Assembly: GCA_052144935.1 (NCBI GenBank)
Contig: JBKQPR010000325.1
Location: 1-64,000 of the forward strand
DNA length: 64,000 nucleotides
Direction: 5' to 3'
DNA from: JOPF133 sp052144935
Lineage (GTDB): Bacteria > Acidobacteriota > Terriglobia > Bryobacterales > Bryobacteraceae
The position numbers and the translations under genes are program-made. Under the pieces are notes generated by a model. It searched no databases. It was not told the DNA's origin and saw only the letters and a program-made list of their open reading frames with translations. How positions within the stretch are numbered: the stretch's first letter is position 1; each line of letters starts with the position of its first letter. Below, one piece after another: positions 15,698-23,744 of the stretch.

Positions 15698-16139
15698 CGG
15701 GCGCCTTCTCCATGGTCTTGCTATGCACATCGAATACGTTCTGGCCGCCCCAACTGTCGGAGGTGGGGTCGTCCTGGTCGCTGCGCAACCCCCACTCGGC
15801 TTTTCCGGTGAATGGGTCTCTAGGGATGCGGCGGAGGAAACGCATCTTCTTGCCGTCGGCGCTCTGTGCCAGTTTCACGCCCTCGACGAGCTGCTCGAGA
15901 GTCTCCGGGTAGCAGTTGGTGCCCTGTTTGGGCGGTCCCAGGTAGCCGGCATCGCAGACGTCCTTATACTTGTCGATCGCGTGGCGCATCTCCGTAACGG
16001 CGTAGCGCAGGTCGCGCTCGCGCTCGGCGCGCACCTTCGAGCGCGCCAGCGGCACCGCCATGGTGGTGAGGACCAGCATGACGGTAAAGGCCACGATGAG
16101 TTCTACCAGTGTCAATCCACGTTGGGTTCTTCGCCGCAT
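15669..16139 (-). CDS. type II secretion pseudopilin
   Basis: A 156-residue prepilin-like protein with a very short leader (MRRRTQRG), then LTLVELIVAFTVMLVLTTMA with the conserved Glu+5, and a soluble domain with CDAGYLGPPKQGTNCYPETL and RRIPRDPFTGK. The last is the GspG-type proline/phenylalanine loop. It follows the secretin gene by 14 bp. The paired downstream pseudopilin suggests two different pilin-like subunits of one apparatus. The ATPase and platform genes are not in this window. Confidence 0.85.
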   Translation of the reverse strand: MRRRTQRGLTLVELIVAFTVMLVLTTMAVPLARSKVRAERERDLRYAVTEMRHAIDKYKDVCDAGYLGPPKQGTNCYPETLEQLVEGVKLAQSADGKKMRFLRRIPRDPFTGKAEWGLRSDQDDPTSDSWGGQNVFDVHSKTMEKAPDGTNYSDWP

Positions 16140-16153
16140 AACCTCATCTTATT

Positions 16154-18766
16154 TTATTTCACGTTGACGGTCAGTTGAGGGCTGCTTTGTCCGATGACCT
16201 GGCCCTGCGGATTGCGCAACATCAGGTTGGGAGCCGAGACTGTGACCGTGCCCTTCCCTACAGCCTGGAAATTCAGGATCGCGAGTTTGCCGGATGCCGT
16301 GACGCCCGGCGTCCCTGGGGTACGCGAAAGCTCTATGGTGGCCGAGCCCGAGTCGTTCATGATGTTCTTGGTGAAGACCGGTTGCTGGCCGCCCACCGTG
16401 AATAACCCGCCGCGGACTACATCGTTCAAATGCAATACCTTTGGATCGAACTGAACCTGGATATGCGCGGAGGCCAAATCGTTGGCATTGTCCACCGCCA
16501 GCGCCACGCTGAACACACCGGAAGTGCTCGTGTCGATCTGAGCCGGGAGGAAGTGGACCGCAGTGGCCGCCCCCGGACGCGTACCAGGGGTCGTGGGACC
16601 AACCGGCGGCGCCGTTGCCGGTGGCAGTGTCGCGCCGGCGGGAGCGGTAGGCGGGGCCGTTGCCGGTGGCAGCATCGCGCCGGCGGGAGTGGTAGGCGGC
16701 GCCGTTGCCGGTGGCATTGCCGCGTTAGCCACGGCGGCTGGGACTGCGCCCGGCACTTGCGCGGAAGCCGCCGGAGCGCCGGGCACGGCAACTGGGACTG
16801 CGCCCGGCACTTGCGCGGAAGCCGCCGGAGCGCCGGGCACGGCAGCCGAAGGCGTGGACGGCGCGGCAGGCGCCTCCGCCGTCCTGGGAGCATAGTTCAA
16901 CTTGACGATGGTGGAGTTGCCCACGGCTTTGGGACGAATATTCTCGGCCGTGATGGACGGCCGGCGAATGATGTGCGGGACGATCGCGATCATGATCTCA
17001 TCGCGCTCCCGGTCCACGCTGCTGCCTTTGAACAAATTGCCCAGAATCGGGATGCTGCTGAGACCCGGAATGCCCGTCAGTTGTTTGGAATCCGTGGTAT
17101 CGATCAGGCCCGCGATCAGGTTGACCTCGCCTTCGCGCAAGCGGATATCGTGCGTAACCTTGCGCTGCCCGATGATGGGCTCGTTGATGCCTCCCAGGTT
17201 CACCGTGCCGGCGATGTTGGAAATGTCGAGCTCGATATGCAGCGATATATCGCCGTTATCGTGGACATGGGTCAGCATATCCACGTTGACGCCCACGTCG
17301 ATATACGTGAACTGGGTATTGACCAGCGGGTTGACGCCCACACCGGCGACGCCGGGTTGGTAACTGCCGCTGGCGGTGGGCTCGCGCTGGCCGATTTTCA
17401 GGGTAGCCTTGATGTTATCCAGGGTGCGGATTTGCGGCGACTGCAGCACCTTGGTCTTGGTATCGCTCATGGTGGCCTGCAACAGCGCGTTCGGCAGGGT
17501 GACCGAAAAATCGGCCGAGGAGAGATGCCCGAGGTTGGAAAGCGGGATCGCCGCGCCAGGGGTGGTGGTGCCCGAAGTGGTGGGAGTCGTAGTGGTCGTG
17601 GTGCTGGAGGTGGTACTGCTGGTGGTGCTGGCGGTGCTGCTGGTGCTCGATGCAGGCACCTGAAGGCTGGTGCGGGGGGAGAAGTTAATCGGCGCGTTGA
17701 GGCCTCCGGTTGCAATCGCCGCGGAAAGCGAGCGGTCGAATACCGAATCGGTCTCCAGCACCATGATATCCACCTGCACCTCCGACCGGGGCTTATCCAG
17801 GTCGTGGATCACCGCTTCCGCCAGCGCCACCTTATCCGCCTCGCCGCGCACCACGATGGCGTTCTGGGCATTGTAGGCGGTGATGCGTTGCAGTTCCGTG
17901 ACCGACCGTACGACATTGACGATTTCCTGAATCTCCTGGGCCACGTTGACGTTGGACAGGTAAAACACCTGCGTGACCATGTCGTCGAAGTCGTGGTGCT
18001 TGGTCGTGCTGTCGTTGGCGATGAAGATCGTGTTAGGGGCGAGCGGCTTCCAGAAAGACTTGGTGGTCAGTGCGAGGTAATTGAGGGCCTGTTCCAGGGT
18101 GGAATCCCCCAGATCCACATTCAGACTGTTTTTGGCGGGATTGGTGTAGTCCGGATCCCACACGACGTTGATACCGGCGATTTTGGCCACCGTTTCGAAC
18201 AGCACCTTGGCGGTCTGGTTATTGAACTTCATATCTCTGGGAAGCGGGTTCAGCGGCTTGAGTACGGGAAGCGGCAGAATGCGGTTGATTCTTTCGTCGG
18301 CCGCCTTGCGCTCCTCCTCGATCGGTGTCAGGCCGCGTTCCTCCGCGGGCATCTCCTTGCCGGTCTCCTGGACTCTTTGGCGTTCCCGCTGGATCATCTC
18401 CTGGGTGCGCAGGATTTCCTGCTCGGCCACCGAGGAGGCCGGATTGAGTGCGAAAGCCTTCTGGAACTCCAGCAAAGCTTCTCCCAGTTGGCCCCGCGAG
18501 CGGATCTTCATTCCCTGATCCTGATGTACTGCGCTGGCTTGGAACCGGGCCTTGGTGGTGGCCATCTGGTAGACCATTTCGGATGGGTCGGTCGAGAGCG
18601 CCTGCTCGTAACATTCGACGGCGGCGTCCCATTCCCGCTTGTCTTCGTGCTTCCGGCCCTCGGCCAGATACCGGTCGCCCTTGCGCGTGCGCGCCTCCAG
18701 GGGCAACATCGGACCGAGCAGTGCCGCGATCCCGATCACTGCCACTAAACGGTTGAAAAAGAGCAT
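16154..18766 (-). CDS. GspD-type secretin with C-terminal cohesin-like domain
   Basis: An 870-residue outer-membrane secretin. It has a signal peptide (residues 1-25), TPR-like helices (about 28-115), a charged linker, an STN/N0-like domain (about 165-245, MKFNNQTAKVLFETVAKIAG), and an N1-type domain (FYLSNVNVAQEIQEIVNVV). A Ser/Thr-rich insert follows (about 375-405), then the secretin core with the ending GLIDTTDSKQLTGIPGLSSI. After it come a Pro/Ala-rich repetitive linker (about 620-735) and a final domain of about 130 residues (GVFSVALAVDNANDLASAHI) resembling cohesins. It is first in a three-gene run with two pseudopilins. The cohesin-like tail is not part of ordinary GspD. Confidence 0.88.
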   Translation of the reverse strand: MLFFNRLVAVIGIAALLGPMLPLEARTRKGDRYLAEGRKHEDKREWDAAVECYEQALSTDPSEMVYQMATTKARFQASAVHQDQGMKIRSRGQLGEALLEFQKAFALNPASSVAEQEILRTQEMIQRERQRVQETGKEMPAEERGLTPIEEERKAADERINRILPLPVLKPLNPLPRDMKFNNQTAKVLFETVAKIAGINVVWDPDYTNPAKNSLNVDLGDSTLEQALNYLALTTKSFWKPLAPNTIFIANDSTTKHHDFDDMVTQVFYLSNVNVAQEIQEIVNVVRSVTELQRITAYNAQNAIVVRGEADKVALAEAVIHDLDKPRSEVQVDIMVLETDSVFDRSLSAAIATGGLNAPINFSPRTSLQVPASSTSSTASTTSSTTSSTTTTTTPTTSGTTTPGAAIPLSNLGHLSSADFSVTLPNALLQATMSDTKTKVLQSPQIRTLDNIKATLKIGQREPTASGSYQPGVAGVGVNPLVNTQFTYIDVGVNVDMLTHVHDNGDISLHIELDISNIAGTVNLGGINEPIIGQRKVTHDIRLREGEVNLIAGLIDTTDSKQLTGIPGLSSIPILGNLFKGSSVDRERDEIMIAIVPHIIRRPSITAENIRPKAVGNSTIVKLNYAPRTAEAPAAPSTPSAAVPGAPAASAQVPGAVPVAVPGAPAASAQVPGAVPAAVANAAMPPATAPPTTPAGAMLPPATAPPTAPAGATLPPATAPPVGPTTPGTRPGAATAVHFLPAQIDTSTSGVFSVALAVDNANDLASAHIQVQFDPKVLHLNDVVRGGLFTVGGQQPVFTKNIMNDSGSATIELSRTPGTPGVTASGKLAILNFQAVGKGTVTVSAPNLMLRNPQGQVIGQSSPQLTVNVK

Positions 18767-18896
18767 GTTCCTATGCGTTCCCAGTGTTTCCGAAGCCCCG
18801 TGTTAAGATGAATTGCAATCTCGCGGACCGGGAGCATTCTAAAGTCATTGACGAGATTGATCTTCCGGGCGTTGAGAGGAAAACCACGGGGCGGCC

Positions 18897-19358
18897 TTGA
18901 AAGACTCCTCCACCAAAATCCTGAGCGACAACCGTCAGGCCGGCCACAACTACTTTCTGCTGGAACGCTTCGAGGCCGGGATGGTGCTCACCGGTACCGA
19001 GGTGAAAGCCGCCAAGGACGGGAAGGTCCAGCTTAAGGACGCCTACGCCACCGTGATCGGCAACGAAGCCTGGCTGGTAAACGCCCACATCAGCCAGTAT
19101 TCGCACGGCAACCGGGAGAACCATCCGCCGGTGCGCAACCGCAAACTGCTGCTGCACCGGCGCGAGATCGACAAGCTGCTGGGTGAAACCCGGGAGAAGG
19201 GCCTGGCCCTGATTCCCACCCGCATGTATTTGAAAAACGGGCGGATCAAGTGCGAGGTAGCGGTCGCCAAGGGCAAGAAACTGCACGACAAGCGCGAAGC
19301 CGAGCGGGCCCGCACCGCCGACGAGGAGGCCCGCGCCGAGATGCGGCGGCGGGCGTAG
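18897..19358 (+). CDS. smpB: SsrA-binding protein
   Basis: A 153-residue SmpB, which binds tmRNA and delivers it to stalled ribosomes. Family motifs are present throughout: NRQAGHNYFLLERFEAGMVL, LTGTEVKAAKDGKVQLKDAY, HGNRENHPPVRNRKLLLHR, LIPTRMYLKNGRIKCEVAVA, and the basic C-terminal tail KGKKLHDKREAE. The start is TTG 18897 with a GGGG-rich upstream stretch. No tmRNA gene was recognised nearby. Confidence 0.95.
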   Translation: MKDSSTKILSDNRQAGHNYFLLERFEAGMVLTGTEVKAAKDGKVQLKDAYATVIGNEAWLVNAHISQYSHGNRENHPPVRNRKLLLHRREIDKLLGETREKGLALIPTRMYLKNGRIKCEVAVAKGKKLHDKREAERARTADEEARAEMRRRA

Positions 19359-19410
19359 CGCCGGGCTTCTCGCGGTCTCCTCGCCGCAGCCGCCCTTCCA
19401 CCCTTCCCTG

Positions 19411-19650
19411 CTACCGCTGCTTCTTGGCCGCAGGCACCCCCGGCTTTGCGGCTGGCGGGGCTGGGGCGGCGGGAATCACCTCGGCGAGCTGGATGCTGTC
19501 CAGCTTAGGGAAGGTCTTGTCGAGCTATGCCTTCCCCTGGCTGACGATCAGGTCTTGGCCGGGCGTTTGCCCATTAGCCTCTGAAGATGCCGTCCACGAT
19601 TTCCATCCCCTCGGTCACGGCGCCGAAGGGCGCAAAGCCATCCCTATCCA
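19411..19650 (-). pseudogene. broken C-terminal copy of the cyclophilin gene
   Basis: Read on the minus strand, this stretch gives GFAPFGAVTEGMEIVDG followed by a stop, and then GKA-stop-LDKTFPKLDSI and a Pro/Ala-rich tail ending in KKQR. These match the intact cyclophilin encoded at 20514-21275 (GFAAFGTVTEGMDVVEG, GKAYLDKNFPKLDSI). At least two in-frame stops and an indel are visible, and the N-terminal two thirds are missing. The break coincides with the HEPN/MNT module that separates it from the intact copy. Confidence 0.85.
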
Positions 19651-19662
19651 ACGCGAGCGCCG

Positions 19663-20082
19663 TTAGCTTTCCGATCCCGGGTCGATTTCCACGCGAAGGT
19701 GTACCTCCGCGCACACCCTCTCCGCGATCTCGAGCGCTCGAGTTGCTTCCTCGACGTCTGGTTGATAGGGGGCGTCGGGGTACCGGAAAGCGGACGCGTA
19801 GTCGGTCAAGTCCGCAGCCTCAGACAGCAACGGCGCTAATCCCGGATCGAGGTCCCCGCATTGCAGTCCGAGTTGCACAAGATCGTGCGTCTTGCGAAAG
19901 GGCGTATTTCGCAACGCCAGAAAGGCCTTGGCTGCCTTCTCGGCTGCCTGCTGGCTGTGAAACAAAGACCTGGATGGCTCGGGATCTTCAGGCGGGAGCA
20001 GAAGTCTGGCCGAGTGCAGGTCCTTAGCCGCTTCGCGCAACCACTTGCACGCCTCCCTACGCAGCGCTTCGTTCGGCATCAT
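19663..20082 (-). CDS. HEPN-domain toxin candidate
   Basis: A 139-residue HEPN protein. It has an opening helical segment (CKWLREAAKDLHSARLLL), SLFHSQQAAEKAAKAFL, and RKTHDLVQLG, the arginine/histidine region that forms the RNase site in HEPN toxins. HEPN proteins paired with a minimal nucleotidyltransferase form type VII-like toxin-antitoxin systems in which the nucleotidyltransferase inactivates the toxin. Two adjacent ATGs (20082 and 20079) follow AGGA. Its start overlaps the MNT gene end by 26 bases. Confidence 0.85.
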   Translation of the reverse strand: MMPNEALRREACKWLREAAKDLHSARLLLPPEDPEPSRSLFHSQQAAEKAAKAFLALRNTPFRKTHDLVQLGLQCGDLDPGLAPLLSEAADLTDYASAFRYPDAPYQPDVEEATRALEIAERVCAEVHLRVEIDPGSES

Positions 20083-20392
20083 AAAGTATCCTGCCTTCAC
20101 GCACCACCGTGGCCGGCAACGAGCTGAGCACATGCGCCGCCCGCAGATCAAAGTCGCCGCGCGCTATCCGAACCACGTCCACAGCGGCCCGCAGTCCCCA
20201 CAAATTCCGGTGAACGCCGGCAGCCTTATAGAGGCTCGGAGGTGCGTCGTCCGGCAGTACGACGCAGAAATCCAGATCGCTGTCCGGCCCGGATTCGCCC
20301 CGCGCTTCCGATCCAAAGAGGTAGATGCGAACCGGCCGATAAAACTCCACCAGCCGCCGGGTAATTTCCTCGATCGTCTCCTGTTTGGTCAT
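20057..20392 (-). CDS. MNT-domain nucleotidyltransferase (antitoxin)
   Basis: A 111-residue minimal nucleotidyltransferase. The catalytic motif LFGSEARGESGPDSDLDF is intact, with the GS and D-x-D spacing of the family, and a later acidic residue lies in VDVVRI. In HEPN/MNT pairs this enzyme transfers AMP to the HEPN toxin and silences it. It is first in the pair, with the toxin gene overlapping its 3' end. It lies between the intact and broken cyclophilin copies. Confidence 0.88.
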   Translation of the reverse strand: MTKQETIEEITRRLVEFYRPVRIYLFGSEARGESGPDSDLDFCVVLPDDAPPSLYKAAGVHRNLWGLRAAVDVVRIARGDFDLRAAHVLSSLPATVVREGRILYDAERSAA

Positions 20393-20513
20393 AACCCGTC
20401 CCGTTGCGCTTGCACAGCGAACAGACCCGGCGAGCCGGATAGCGCGCTGCCTAACAACTCCCCAAAAGAACCATGGTCAGCCCCACAGGCCCGCCGTTCC
20501 TAAATTCCCCGGG

Positions 20514-21275
20514 CTACTGTTTTTTGGGCGGGGCCGGCGCGGCCGGTGGGGTGGCCTTCTTGGCCGCCGGGGCAGGTGGCTCGGGGAAGATCACGACCGC
20601 CGACTTGATGCTGTCCAGTTTGGGGAAGTTTTTGTCCAGATAGGCTTTACCGAATTGTTCGGCAAGCTGCTGGCTGGGCCCGCGGCCGCCCTGTTCCTTC
20701 ATCTCCCCGTAGCCGCTGTAAAGGCCTTCGACTACGTCCATGCCCTCGGTCACCGTGCCGAACGCGGCAAAGCCCTGGCCGTCCAGTGGGCCGTTGTCCC
20801 TCAAATTGATGAACAACTGCGTGGTGCGGGTATTGGGACCGGCGGTAGCGAAGACCAGGGTGCCCTTGGTGTTGCTTTGCTTCACCGGATCGTCTTTGAT
20901 GGGCGCTTTACCCCAGGCGGCATTCACGGCCGGGTCGGCAGCCATTCCAAACTGCACGATGAAACCGGGGGCTATGCGGTAGAACGATGAATCGGTGAGG
21001 TACCGGCTCCTCACCATGTTGTAAAAACGGTCCGCGCCCAAAGGGGCCCACTCGCGGTGCACTTCCACCACGATATCGCCATGCGTGGTGGTGAACTTCA
21101 CGCGATAGAGAGGCGGCGCGATTGCTCTAAACGCAGCCGGGTTCAGCAGCGGATTGGGCCGCGGCGCGGCGGGCGCGGTCTTGGCCGGGGAAGCCTGGGT
21201 CTTGGGGGCAGCCGGGGGCGGCGTCTGCGCCAGCGCGGCGGCGCCGCAAAGGGTTAAAGTAAGCAGGGCTTTCAT
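20514..21275 (-). CDS. exported cyclophilin-type peptidyl-prolyl isomerase
   Basis: A 253-residue protein with a signal peptide (MKALLTLTLCGAAALAQ), a Pro/Ala-rich linker to about residue 45, and then the cyclophilin domain. Motifs include GDIVVEVHREWAPLGADRFY, FYRIAPGFIVQFG, KGTLVFATAGPNTRTTQLFI and FAAFGTVTEGMDVVEG. The C-terminal tail is again Pro/Ala-rich. It catalyses cis-trans isomerisation of Xaa-Pro bonds, probably in the periplasm. ATG 21275 is used because the signal peptide begins there; the Shine-Dalgarno site is weak. A decayed partial copy lies downstream. Confidence 0.9.
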   Translation of the reverse strand: MKALLTLTLCGAAALAQTPPPAAPKTQASPAKTAPAAPRPNPLLNPAAFRAIAPPLYRVKFTTTHGDIVVEVHREWAPLGADRFYNMVRSRYLTDSSFYRIAPGFIVQFGMAADPAVNAAWGKAPIKDDPVKQSNTKGTLVFATAGPNTRTTQLFINLRDNGPLDGQGFAAFGTVTEGMDVVEGLYSGYGEMKEQGGRGPSQQLAEQFGKAYLDKNFPKLDSIKSAVVIFPEPPAPAAKKATPPAAPAPPKKQ

Positions 21276-21391
21276 CAGGGCCCATTTTAAATCAAAGTAG
21301 GTTGCGATACGCATCCTCTCTGCGACCGGCGCGGCCGGCCGCGACTGGCACGGCCAGACAGGTTAAGGCCGGTGTCCGCTTGGCTATGGCG

Positions 21392-21505
21392 GCGCGGTAT
21401 TCGCGCGGCCTCACGCGGACGGGCCGGGGGGTGTGCGGGGCCGTCGGGGCGCGGCATTCGCGCGGCCTCGCGGGGACGCGCCGGGATGTGCGCGGGGCCG
21501 TCGGA
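21392..21505. repeat. 57-bp direct repeat, two units
   Basis: Two adjacent 57-bp units (21392-21448 and 21449-21505), each starting GCGCGG-T/C-ATTCGCGCGGCCTC and ending GGGGCCGTCGG, about 85% identical by eye. They lie in the GC-rich gap between the cyclophilin gene and the DAHP-synthase leader, and no gene is seen in them. Confidence 0.8.
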
Positions 21506-21565
21506 CCAGCCCGATACACTCCACCGGGGTGGTGCCAGTAAATTCGAGTAATTGAGCAGGTTAGC

Positions 21566-21595
21566 TTGTCGCCAACGATCACCATGGTGTATATT
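21566..21595 (+). promoter_or_regulatory. candidate promoter of the DAHP synthase leader
   Basis: TTGTCG at 21566-21571 and TATATT at 21590-21595 are 18 bp apart and match four and five of six consensus bases. Transcription would start near 21602, a few bases before ATG 21605 of the leader peptide. This is sequence matching only. Confidence 0.45.
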
Positions 21596-21604
21596 GGAAT
21601 ATCG

Positions 21605-21667
21605 ATGCTACGGGCCTTCTCCAACAGCTTTACCGGCCGGTTCTGGTCTTTCCGCCAGACCCGGTGA
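21605..21667 (+). CDS. aromatic leader peptide
   Basis: A 20-codon reading frame, too short for routine gene calling, encoding MLRAF-SNSFTG-RFWSF-RQTR. It contains four Phe and one Trp, three of them in the run Phe-Trp-Ser-Phe at 21641-21652. An in-frame ATG at 21584 would add seven residues including a Tyr. Its stop (21665-21667) falls inside competing hairpins that precede an intrinsic terminator and the DAHP synthase gene. This is the layout of ribosome-mediated attenuation: stalling at Phe or Trp codons would expose an antiterminator. No strong ribosome site is present. Confidence 0.7.
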   Translation: MLRAFSNSFTGRFWSFRQTR

Positions 21668-21736
21668 GTGGCGTTGGTCCGAACGGCATCCCCAAGCGTT
21701 GTTTGACCGGCCCACTCGTTGGAGTGGGTCTTTTTT
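21653..21736 (+). promoter_or_regulatory. attenuator: pause, antiterminator and terminator arms
   Basis: Three mutually exclusive pairings are visible. CGCCA (21653-21657) pairs with TGGCG (21669-21673), the 1:2 hairpin. GGTGAGTGG (21663-21671) can pair with CCACTCGTT (21712-21720), the antiterminator. GGCCCACTC (21709-21717) pairs with GAGTGGGTC (21722-21730) and is followed by six T, the terminator. A ribosome stalled at the Phe-Trp-Ser-Phe codons would cover arm 1 and free arm 2 to form the antiterminator. Completion at the stop would cover arms 1 and 2 and allow termination. Confidence 0.7.
21709..21736 (+). terminator. intrinsic terminator before DAHP synthase gene
   Basis: A nine-pair stem (seven Watson-Crick pairs in CCCACTC/GAGTGGG, plus G-U and G-C) with loop GTTG, followed by TTTTTT at 21731-21736. 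It lies 21 bases before the DAHP synthase ATG and upstream of that gene's Shine-Dalgarno site, so it is conditional rather than end-of-operon. Confidence 0.85.
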
Positions 21737-21757
21737 ATTGTCCGGAGGAGGAAGGCA

Positions 21758-22813
21758 ATGATCATTTCCATGCGTCCGCACGCCACCAGGGAGGAGATCG
21801 ACCACGTCTGCGAGCGGGTCCGCGAATTCGGCTACAGGGTACACTCGATCGAAGGCGAGGAGCGGGTAGTGATTGGCGTGGTGGGCATGGGGGACGTCAC
21901 CGCCTGCCTGGAATCGCTCGAAGCGACCCCCGGGGTGGAGAGCGCCATGCGCATTTCGGCGCCCTACAAATTTGTCAGCCGGGAATTCAAGTGCGAGCGT
22001 TCCGCCATCAAAGTGAACGGGCTGGAGATCGGCGCGAGCGAGTTCATCGTCACGGCCGGCCCGTGCTCGGTGGAGAGCGAGAAGCAGATCATGGAGACCG
22101 CCGAGGGGGTGGCGGCGGCGGGCGCCCGCATGTTGCGCGGCGGCGCCTTCAAGCCGCGCACTTCGCCCTACGATTTCCAAGGCCTGGAACTGGAGGGCTT
22201 GAAGTTGCTGCGCAAGGCCCGCGCGGCCACCGGCCTGGGGATTGTCACCGAGATCATGAGCGACCGCGACGTGGAGATGGTGGCCGAGTACGCCGACTGC
22301 ATGCAGGTGGGCGCGCGCAACATGCAGAATTTCGCGCTGTTGAAATCGCTGGGCGGGTGCGGCCGCCCGGTATTGCTCAAACGCGGGATGAGTTCCACCA
22401 TCAAGGAGCTGCTGATGTCGGCCGAATACATCGTGGCGCACGGCAACCCCAACGTGATCCTGTGCGAACGCGGCATCCGCACCTTCGAAACGGCCACCCG
22501 CAACACCTGCGACATCTCCGCCATACCGGTGCTCAACGAGCTTACGCACTTGCCGGTGCTTCTCGACCCCAGCCACGCCGCGGGAAAACGCAGCCTGGTT
22601 CCGGCGCTGGCGCGGGCGGGGGTGGCCATCGGCGCCGACGGACTGATTCTGGAGGTGCATCCCTGCCCCGAGAAGGCCATCAGCGATGGCGCCCAGTCGC
22701 TCACGCTGGCCGGCTTCCGGCAGATGATGCGCGATCTGGAACCGTACATCGCCCTGTGGAAGCAGACGCGCCAGTCCGGCCGGGCCGTCGCGGCGGAAAC
22801 CGTGGCTGTGTAA
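21758..22813 (+). CDS. aroF: 3-deoxy-7-phosphoheptulonate synthase
   Basis: A 351-residue type I-beta DAHP synthase, the first enzyme of the shikimate pathway (phosphoenolpyruvate plus erythrose 4-phosphate). Residues about 1-75 form the ferredoxin-like regulatory domain found in Thermotoga-type enzymes, which mediates Tyr/Phe inhibition in that enzyme. The catalytic barrel carries VTAGPCSVES, RGGAFKPRTSPYDFQG, LLKRGMSST, LCERGIRTFE and LLDPSHAAGKR. ATG 21758 has GGAGGAGG just upstream; an ATG at 21719 lies inside the terminator hairpin and is rejected. Expression is probably controlled by the Phe/Trp leader upstream. Confidence 0.95.
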   Translation: MIISMRPHATREEIDHVCERVREFGYRVHSIEGEERVVIGVVGMGDVTACLESLEATPGVESAMRISAPYKFVSREFKCERSAIKVNGLEIGASEFIVTAGPCSVESEKQIMETAEGVAAAGARMLRGGAFKPRTSPYDFQGLELEGLKLLRKARAATGLGIVTEIMSDRDVEMVAEYADCMQVGARNMQNFALLKSLGGCGRPVLLKRGMSSTIKELLMSAEYIVAHGNPNVILCERGIRTFETATRNTCDISAIPVLNELTHLPVLLDPSHAAGKRSLVPALARAGVAIGADGLILEVHPCPEKAISDGAQSLTLAGFRQMMRDLEPYIALWKQTRQSGRAVAAETVAV

Positions 22814-22823
22814 TACTGCTGGG

Positions 22824-23744
22824 GTGACCCCCAATAACCGCGCCTGGCTGCTGCTGCTGGTGGTGGCCGCGATCTGCGCCAGTTCCGTGAGTGGAGTGGT
22901 GTGGTACCGTTCGCGCCCCCTCTCGCTCCCCGCCATGCTGAAACGGCTTCCCACCCAGGGATCGCTGGTTCTATACATCGATTTCGCGGCCTTGCGGCAG
23001 GCCGGAATTCTGCAATTGCTCGACGGGGCCAAGGCGTCCGAGGACCCCGAATATCTGGCCTTCATCCGCAAGACGCGCTTCGATTACCGTCAGGACCTGG
23101 ATTCCGCGCTGGTGGCGTTCGCGTCTACCGGCAGTTACATGCTGGTGAAGGGGCGCTTCGATTGGAGGAGCCTGCGAGCGTACGCTCAGAGCGGAGGCGG
23201 AATGTGCGCCTATTCCCTATGCCGCGTGCCCGGCAGCAGCGAGACGCACCGCATCTCGTTTTTGCCGCTGCAAACCAATTTGATGGCGATGGCGGTAAGC
23301 GCGGACGAATCGGCCGCGACCGACCTGACCACCTCGGCTGGCGGCCCCGATCCGGAGCCGCCCAGCGGAATGGTGTGGCTCTCGTTTCCCGGTTCGTGGC
23401 TCCGCTCGCGGCCGGGGCTGCCGGACGGCACGCAGATGTTCGCCCGCTCGGTGGAAGAGGCGAATTCGATTACGCTTTCCTTCGCTCCGGAAGCCGAACA
23501 CCTGGCGGCGCGGCTGGCGGTGCGGTGCCGCAGCGACCACGAGGCAGCCGAGATGTCGGCCCAGCTCATCCTGGCTACCGCGAGGTTGCGGGAGGGCATC
23601 CTGCGGGAGCACCAGACGCCTAATCCCGCCGATCCCAGCGGCCCTCTCTCGAGCGGCTCGTTTCGCAGCGAGGGCAGCCGGGTGCTGGGCTACTGGTCCA
23701 TCGGGCGGGCTTTCGTGCAGAATATGCTGACAGGAGGGAACTGA
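22824..23744 (+). CDS. membrane-anchored protein of unknown function
   Basis: A 306-residue protein with one N-terminal membrane segment (residues 7-27) and a large extracytoplasmic part. It contains RLPTQGSLVLYIDFAALRQAG and LDSALVAFASTGSYMLVKGRFDW, a pattern seen in acidobacterial hypothetical proteins, but no family is assigned. The start is GTG 22824, ten bases after the DAHP synthase stop, so the two are likely co-transcribed. A functional link with aromatic synthesis is not implied by the sequence. Confidence 0.75.
   Translation: MTPNNRAWLLLLVVAAICASSVSGVVWYRSRPLSLPAMLKRLPTQGSLVLYIDFAALRQAGILQLLDGAKASEDPEYLAFIRKTRFDYRQDLDSALVAFASTGSYMLVKGRFDWRSLRAYAQSGGGMCAYSLCRVPGSSETHRISFLPLQTNLMAMAVSADESAATDLTTSAGGPDPEPPSGMVWLSFPGSWLRSRPGLPDGTQMFARSVEEANSITLSFAPEAEHLAARLAVRCRSDHEAAEMSAQLILATARLREGILREHQTPNPADPSGPLSSGSFRSEGSRVLGYWSIGRAFVQNMLTGGN

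Noticed and set aside
16430..18748. Long plus-strand open frame of 772 codons over the secretin gene
   Set aside because: Antisense to the secretin, rich in Arg/His/Gly as expected for a GC-rich shadow, with no domain match.
18767..18896. tmRNA gene next to smpB
   Set aside because: The gap is only 130 bp, and no tRNA-Ala-like ends or tag-peptide frame were seen.
21541..21757. T-box or other tRNA-sensing riboswitch before the DAHP synthase gene
   Set aside because: No T-box consensus (AGGGTGGNACCGCG) or specifier-loop layout is present. The leader-peptide attenuator explains the terminator better.
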